A DNA stretch of 64,000 nt, taken from Pseudophaeomoniella oleicola. Lineage: Eukaryota > Ascomycota > Eurotiomycetes > Phaeomoniellales > Phaeomoniellaceae. Below are positions 58,374 through 64,000 of this stretch, one piece after another. The position numbers and the translations under genes are program-made. Location: NCBI GenBank assembly GCA_003868215.1, contig QWDQ01000044.1, positions 162,976-226,975 on the forward strand, in the 5' to 3' direction. Below the pieces are notes generated by a model that searched no databases, was not told where the DNA came from, and saw only the letters and a program-made list of their open reading frames with translations. Within the stretch, counting starts at the first letter, position 1, and every line of letters begins with the position of its first letter.

Positions 58374-59177
58374 GGGGAGCAGAAGGGATTCGAGGAAGTG
58401 ACAAGAAGATTTTATGATATGAGAGCTTCTGGCCATGTCCGTATTCACTTGACATCGTTCTTGCTCACGGATCACGGAACCCTCCGGGCCATACGATACC
58501 CATAACACTGATACTACCAGCGTAGGAAAGATTATCAAAAGCGTTACACGTATCACTACACCTACCCTCACTGAGAACACAATATCAACTCCAGAGAGCC
58601 AGTCAACGAAGAGAATAGAAAAACGCCAGTATTATTGCTACCACCGAGACGGTACGAGTGGTCCGATAAACCTCTTCATACATGCCGTGAACATTACCAC
58701 AAAACCTCCCTCAGCAAGCAAAAAGCCAAAAATGACTTGCAATCCAAACCATAAGGCGCCCTCCCATATACCACCCCCAAATATCGTATACCCATGGGTT
58801 TTGAGCTACAGCTCTGGTATCAATGTTTTTGTGTGTCTTGTGTGTTTTTCTCCTTGCCATTTCCCACTCCGTCCCGTGCATTAATCGTATCACTGCTGAA
58901 GAAGAGGAGCGAAAGAATAGTCGATGTCGACTATGAGATGAGCGTTTATACTGCGCCAAGGCCAACTATGTCCACCAGGGCACAAAGCGCCAATGATTAG
59001 CCAAATGAAATGTGTATGTATGTTAAGCTAGCCGTCAATGACATGTGACACCCTTTCCGCCTTCTCTTAACCTCCAGCGCGCCATGAAAAGGCCAGTGAC
59101 GGCACTGCCAGTCACGCGAATAAAGCGACAGAGTCATACGGAAAGGGTGTGTCTTTGTCCTGCTTCGACGGACCAGT
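58374..59177. other. Intergenic between convergent genes
   Basis: 3' regions of ABZ2 and NCE102; no gene recognised. Confidence 0.5.
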
Positions 59178-59796
59178 TCAGACTTGAGACATGGCAGGCC
59201 CACCTCTTCTGATCCCACCGGATCTTAAGTCGACACCTCGTGAAGATACACCGGAGAAGACAGCGCTAGCAGTGAATGCAGCAAACCCGAACCACAGGAA
59301 GGCAGTGGAAGCTTGAGCTTCAGTGCATCGCTTGTCGCGGTTGCCAGCTCCATTGGTAATGAGGTTGTGTCTTGTATAGTCCTGTTCATGCATTAATGTG
59401 GATATCTTGCATCTTTTATCAGCCAAGTACATACTCTGTTATCGCAGCTGTGCACGCCCAGCTTAGCTGCCATAGCAACACCGGCGCAGAACCAAAACAG
59501 TGCGTTCAAGACATCCAAGGTCAGAGGAATGATAGGATGGCCGCTGAATCCATCATTGAATGCAACAGCTATCAAGTAAAACAAAGACAGCATGGCGAAA
59601 ACGGCACAGAACATGTCGAAGTTGATGACTGCGGGATTACCAGCCGAAGCATCTGCAATAATATTGCCAACCAACGACATTACCAGCAGAGCCATCAAGA
59701 ACTGAACATGATGTTAGCATCAAGAGCGGCATGTGTGGTTGGTTGAACTCTTACCTCGAAGGCGCGAAGGCCAAGATTGAGCACTTTCGAAACCAT
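59178..59796 (-). CDS. NCE102: Nce102-type MARVEL membrane protein (eisosome/MCC)
   Basis: Three exons (59796-59755, 59701-59435, 59381-59178), introns of 53 nt each, 170 aa. Four membrane helices: VLNLGLRAFEFLMALLVMSL, FCAVFAMLSLFYLIAVAF, TLDVLNALFWFCAGVAMAA and ASTAFLWFGFAAFTASAVFS. Motifs LRAFEFLMALLVMSLVGN and CDNR, plus a later RCTEAQAS and C-terminal Gly/Arg-rich tail, are those of fungal Nce102/Fhn1. The protein organises the MCC/eisosome plasma-membrane domain and senses sphingolipids. Splicing joins AFE to FLM and CDNR to DYTRHN. Confidence 0.92.
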
Positions 59797-60043
59797 GGTC
59801 GCTAGGATCAAAAGCTCTTGCGTATGATCGAGTGACAGGTAGAGTTGTGTGCGCTAGACAGGGAAGCTATATCTGTGGAAGGCAGCTGGGTTGTAACGTG
59901 AAGAGTTGAATGCGCGCGTTGAGGTATATCGCGAAGAGAGAAAAGAGTTGAGTCCAAGTAGGCAAGTAGGCAAGTAAGATTTGAGAGGAATGAGGTATGG
60001 AAGTGGAATGATTCCGGAAATGTTTAGGGAAAATGTTTGGGGA

Positions 60044-60064
60044 ATGATGATGATGATGATGATG
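60044..60064. repeat. (ATG)7 microsatellite
   Basis: Seven perfect ATG units in the NCE102 upstream region. Confidence 0.9.
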
Positions 60065-60270
60065 TTGTTCGATGGGTCGCCCCGGAAGAAATAGCTGTTA
60101 GCATGACTTTTAAGAAAGCTTCTTCTCTGCTTCCTTTGGAGGGGGGAAAAGGATGATGTCAATGGGTAAGAAATCGGTAAACAACTAATGATCTCCCTTT
60201 AGATAAAAGGCTAAGGCGGTTTACCTACAGTAAAAGACAGTTTAGTTAAAGATCAACGAACTATCATCAG

Positions 60271-60282
60271 TACTACGTAGTA
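60271..60282. repeat. 12-bp palindrome TACTACGTAGTA, copy 3
   Basis: Third perfect copy, intergenic, between divergent NCE102 and the DUF218 gene. Confidence 0.9.
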
Positions 60283-61121
60283 ATACCAGTACATAAGGTG
60301 CCTCATAGGACGGTTTCTACCCTGTGATTACTATCTGCTTGTCTCTTCATCCCGTTCATATAGGTCAGGTCAGCTAGGTACTGTACAACATTTCAGGACC
60401 TGAAACAGCGATCTTGCCTAGCAACGACGGCGGACTTTTATCAAGGAACCAACCGTAATAGGGACCTGAGTAAGACAGGGTTTGACGCTATCATTACATT
60501 ACCGCTGCCGCCCATGCCACATTGAACTAGACTGACGCTTTGAGTAAAAGTAAGATTTTCATTCTTGCTGCCTCGACGGATGCGCACTTTCTGTGGGTGC
60601 GATCTTGAGGTCATCAGGGATTATTCCTTATTGATGGCGTAAACACCATACGTCTCGAAGGTCCTGTACAGACAGTGTTGTGACGATGTCTGTGAGACCA
60701 TCCCGTGCAGGGTAGATGTCGGAGTGTTACTGCGTTAAATCAATCCTGAGCCACGTAAGGACACAGCCACTTTCATCACACTCGAGGCTGAGGTGCCTCG
60801 AGGTGCACGTCGATATGGCAACTGGTCTCGCCGCGAATCCCGGCGAATCATTCCACCGATCTTCCACACGTAATTATCCATTCCAACTGGTGCAGACTTG
60901 ATCCTTCGAGTCTTGGACACCCTCCAATGCTTCGTCAATGATCCATACTCCATCGTCCTGAATCCATTGCCGATGTCCTGACAGTGCCTTTTGAGCGAAT
61001 ATACCATATCAGTCTTGAATCACGAGAGACGTCTTCTCCTCGTTGGTCAGCACTGCCCTGTTACAGCAATAAAGATGTGTGTATGGTCTACTTCAAGCTG
61101 AAGAATACCGTTGGGACTGCG

Positions 61122-62192
61122 ATGCCTGCTCTCTCAATGACGATGTTCAACCACCTGATCATAGTATGTTGCCATGCAATTTGGCTTGGTGGCCCCTCTG
61201 CTGGAGCAGATGAGGCAGAATGGTAAGCCATTGCCGTCTCGAAATCACAACTACCAAGTCAAGGATATTTGGATTGTCGTCAATTTTCGTTACCCGCTTC
61301 TCATGATCGAGTACTCATTTCTGATGTCTGCTATGCCTTTCGTGCTACAGGCTGATTGAAGATTTCCAAAAGGGGGAGACCCCAACCTTTGTGACGCATA
61401 TAAAGAAGGGTATAGAGCTTCTTATAGATGATCCCCAAGCGTTGCTCGTCTTCTCTGGGTATGATTCCCCGCCTGCCTGGATCTCTATGCTAGTAGACTA
61501 CCCATGAGAGCGTCACTTGAGCTGATCTATGAATTAAGAGGTCCAACCAAACCTGATAAGACACTGACATCAGAAGCACGGTCCTACCAAGTCGGTGATA
61601 CAGGGCAATCCTCAACTAGGTCACCATGCTGACATTCACGTAGTCACTAGCCATAACCCGGGCCTTCTTCAACTTGCAAGCTTATCAGGACTTGGATGAC
61701 GATCTCGGCAAGCGTATTTTTGTGGATGAATATGCTACAGACTCATTTCAGAACATACTATTTCCCCTCCTTCAGTATCAATCTTATGTCACCTCCATAC
61801 CAGCGGCCGTTTCAGCATCGGTCTACCCTGACAAAGTGTCGATTGTGACCCATGCCTTCAAACGCCACCGATTCCTCGAATTGCACGTCAAGGCGCTCAG
61901 ACTATCGGAGGGAAGAGTTGAGTTCGTGGGCATTGATCCTCCTATGGATGAAGTCAAGAGAAAAAAGGTGGAGGACGGTGAATTCAAACGTGGAATAATC
62001 CCCTGGCAGAATGATCCTTATGGTGTCGGAAGTGTACTAACAAGTAAGAGAAAGATGCGTGGATGGACGCAAGAACGTGCGGAACGCCTGCGAGAGACTG
62101 TACACGGAACCGTAGGGCAAGGGTTGCTGGCCTGGACAGATGAAGCAGGACAAGAAGTCTTTCTGAAAGCTCTACCCTGGGAGACAGGGTAA
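61122..62192 (+). CDS. DUF218 (YdcF/SanA-like) domain protein
   Basis: Four exons (61122-61222, 61351-61458, 61539-61590, 61644-62192), introns 128, 80 and 53 nt, give 269 aa. Signature blocks: NHLIIVCCHAIWLGGP at the start, EWLIEDFQKGETPTFVTHIK, LLVFSGGPTKPDKTLTSEA, FVDEYATDSFQNILFPLL and KVSIVTHAFKRHRFLELH. This is the fungal DUF218 pattern (S. pombe SPAC57A10.07-like); function unknown, possibly a vacuolar or Golgi protein. The start could also be the ATG at 61083. At the end, GGGTAAGT makes both the stop and a strong donor. Splicing from 62189 to an acceptor at 62437 would add YPSGPFDPSDS and end at 62543, giving 303 aa. Confidence 0.75.
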
Positions 62193-63924
62193 GTTTGGCA
62201 GAGGAAAGCATTCTTGATCAAAGGGTTTTGCAAATCTAGAACGATAGTTTACAGATGAGTAGTACGGATAATGATCCTTGCTCGTACCGTCCAATGATAG
62301 ATTTCGGGAACAACCAACAATCAAGATGGCGTTGAAACCATGAGTTCTTGTCCATAATGACACTGTTCCTCTACATACATTCTTATCTCCAGATGATTTA
62401 TGCTGACTACTTTTGTGTGCTGTCGACTGTTCAATAGGTACCCCTCCGGACCGTTCGACCCTTCAGATTCGTGCGGGTTAATGATCGCCGAATTCATCCC
62501 ACACCGCTTGACCTTCGATATTATTGTATGCCTAATGCATTGAGAACACAATCACAGCACATTGGTAAGAGAGAGTACTTCACACGTTCCGTTCTTATTC
62601 TGGTACACAACCCAAGTTCAGGAAGTCGAACGAACTGCTGTTCACTTGACACAGCCCATGATATGGAGTGGCGGTCAAGTGAACAGCAATCTCCGTAGGA
62701 TCGTGCACCTACCCTGCATGTCGCTAGATTCTATGTCCAGGTCTGGTAGTCTCTCTATCAGCTCGAAGAAGCTATAGATGCTCTTGAGTAGGGGATGGAC
62801 CATACATTGGGGCTGCAAACCTCACAACTTCCCCTCATCTCTTGACACGGAAGAGGTGGTAACATTGGGTCGATCGATCATAACAGCGGTCCCCTTGTTA
62901 GGTCTTGCAACCAAATGCAGACGAGTCCTTTGTGCACCACACGGGCCAGCAAGGGCCTGCTCTCGAGGAAGGGTCTCGATCGAAACGTTACACAGCATCT
63001 TCCCACGATGGAGTGGGATGACAATGCAGGGTATGCATATCCTTACGAACATTCGCATTGGTCCTCTCTCGAGACCCTAGCAGGATCCAACCACTCAAAT
63101 CGATAGAAAAAGGCTGGCTGCATTTGCTTTAACTGTGCCACATGTTGCACAGCAGTTCCCAGACAACAACGCCCTATGCGCGAATCCACGATGACCTCAG
63201 TTTTACCTGGATCAGATGACCTACGTCAGCTGCTTCGAACAGTATCGACGGTAGGGACACATTGGGAGCAAAATTCATAAATATCAAATTGTGCTACCTA
63301 TCTGTCACCAATGAATGTACCACTTTGTGCTCTATCGACCAGTCACTTTCCATGAGAGACTATCCTTAACCGACAGCCGACGAAGCTTATGCGTCAGGTG
63401 CTAGTCTGTGGTTGCATGCGACTCAAGGATATTCCCAATCTCCATTTGCCTCTAACCTGAGTCGCCGGACAAAAATGTACAGACACCCTTGCTTTCTTGG
63501 CTTGTACCGCTACTGTGCCACAAGGACCAGCAGTATATCTCGGTCGTCACGCTCTCTTTTCTCTCCCGTTTGCATCCCAGAAAAAGGCATGCCTCGATCT
63601 CGACTCCTTTCGATCCACACAGCCAATCTACGTATTAGTTTCGCCTGTACATAGCATACCTTCCTAGTCCCTCACAGACCATCCCGGCAGCCACCAAGCA
63701 CCCCGTTCCTCTATCATGCCATCCTGCGATCTGAAGTCCTGCCTCGATGGGTTCATAATCGACAGATGCCCCGGCTGTGCCGGTAACGCACCAAGGTAGG
63801 AAATCCCACATTTTCCTCACAAGTTCATGTAGCTAGCTGGTGGAAGCCTTCCTCTGTCACAAGTACTTTTGCGCCTTACATCCAAGACATCGGTTCCCAT
63901 ATACACAAACTCCTTGCTCTCAAT

Positions 63925-63925
<1 letters not shown>
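62193..63925. other. Intergenic to sequence end, possible last DUF218 exon
   Basis: 62438-62543 may be a fifth exon of the DUF218 gene. Beyond that only short unrecognised frames on both strands. Confidence 0.45.

Positions 63926-64000
<75 letters not shown>
63926..64000. other. Homopolymer of 75 C, probable sequence-end artefact
   Basis: Pure C from 63926 to the window end. It is not a telomere repeat (fungal telomeres are CCCTAA/TTAGGG-like). A run this long with no interruption is best explained by an assembly or gap-edge artefact. Confidence 0.8.

Larger units (their letters stand above)
59797..61121. other. 1.3-kb intergenic, shared promoter region
   Basis: Upstream of both NCE102 and the DUF218 gene. 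Contains (ATG)7 at 60044-60064 and the third TACTACGTAGTA palindrome. No coding region supported. Confidence 0.5.

Noticed and set aside
63926-64000. Telomere
   Set aside because: Pure C, not a CCCTAA-type repeat.

Overview
The window looks like nuclear DNA of a filamentous ascomycete (Pezizomycotina). Introns are 43-250 nt, with GTAAGT- or GTATGT-like donors and CTAAC or CTGAC branch sites. Intergenic DNA carries short CCTAGGTA-type elements. The gene set (Nce102, Aim24, Mim2-like, CnjB-type zinc-knuckle protein, DUF3455, DUF1365, fungal DNA-binding-type protein) fits that group. I reconstructed exon joins by hand, and every multi-exon model below keeps one open frame. No rRNA, tRNA, CRISPR array or intact transposon was seen.

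Layout. 0-6 kb: a PHYHD1-like Fe(II)/2-oxoglutarate oxygenase, a small TMEM234-like membrane protein and a DJ-1/PfpI protein, then about 2.5 kb without genes. 6.0-6.8 kb: an intronless secreted precursor with nine degenerate xPWERL units, mostly preceded by Kex2-type KR sites; this is the most interesting locus. 7.5-16.7 kb: Snf1 kinase, a small hydrophilic protein, a secreted DUF3455 protein, a PRELI/Ups1 lipid-transfer protein and cytosolic tryptophanyl-tRNA synthetase. 17.7-31.3 kb: two uncharacterised proteins, eIF3i, C1-tetrahydrofolate synthase, Aim24, eIF2-beta and a Mim2-like outer-membrane import factor. 32.4-46.7 kb: a fungal DNA-binding-type protein, a DUF1365 protein, MBF1, an SH3 protein, an SRPBCC-like protein, NADP-isocitrate dehydrogenase and a short-chain dehydrogenase. 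47.5-62.5 kb: an 11-exon zinc-knuckle protein, an FHA protein with a C-terminal membrane segment, Tom70, aminodeoxychorismate lyase, Nce102 and a DUF218 protein. The last 75 bases are pure C and probably a sequence-end artefact.

Most genes are housekeeping and do not form a pathway cluster. Recurrent themes are translation (eIF3i, eIF2-beta, TrpRS) and mitochondria (Ups1, Tom70, Mim2-like, Idp1, C1-THF synthase and a predicted presequence protein). Several lie head to head across short shared promoters. The precursor at 6 kb stands apart. Its units look built for Kex2 cleavage followed by X-Pro dipeptidyl aminopeptidase trimming, which would release Trp-initial peptides as in alpha-factor maturation. 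They have no cysteine or tyrosine, so they match neither known alpha-pheromones nor ustiloxin-type peptides.
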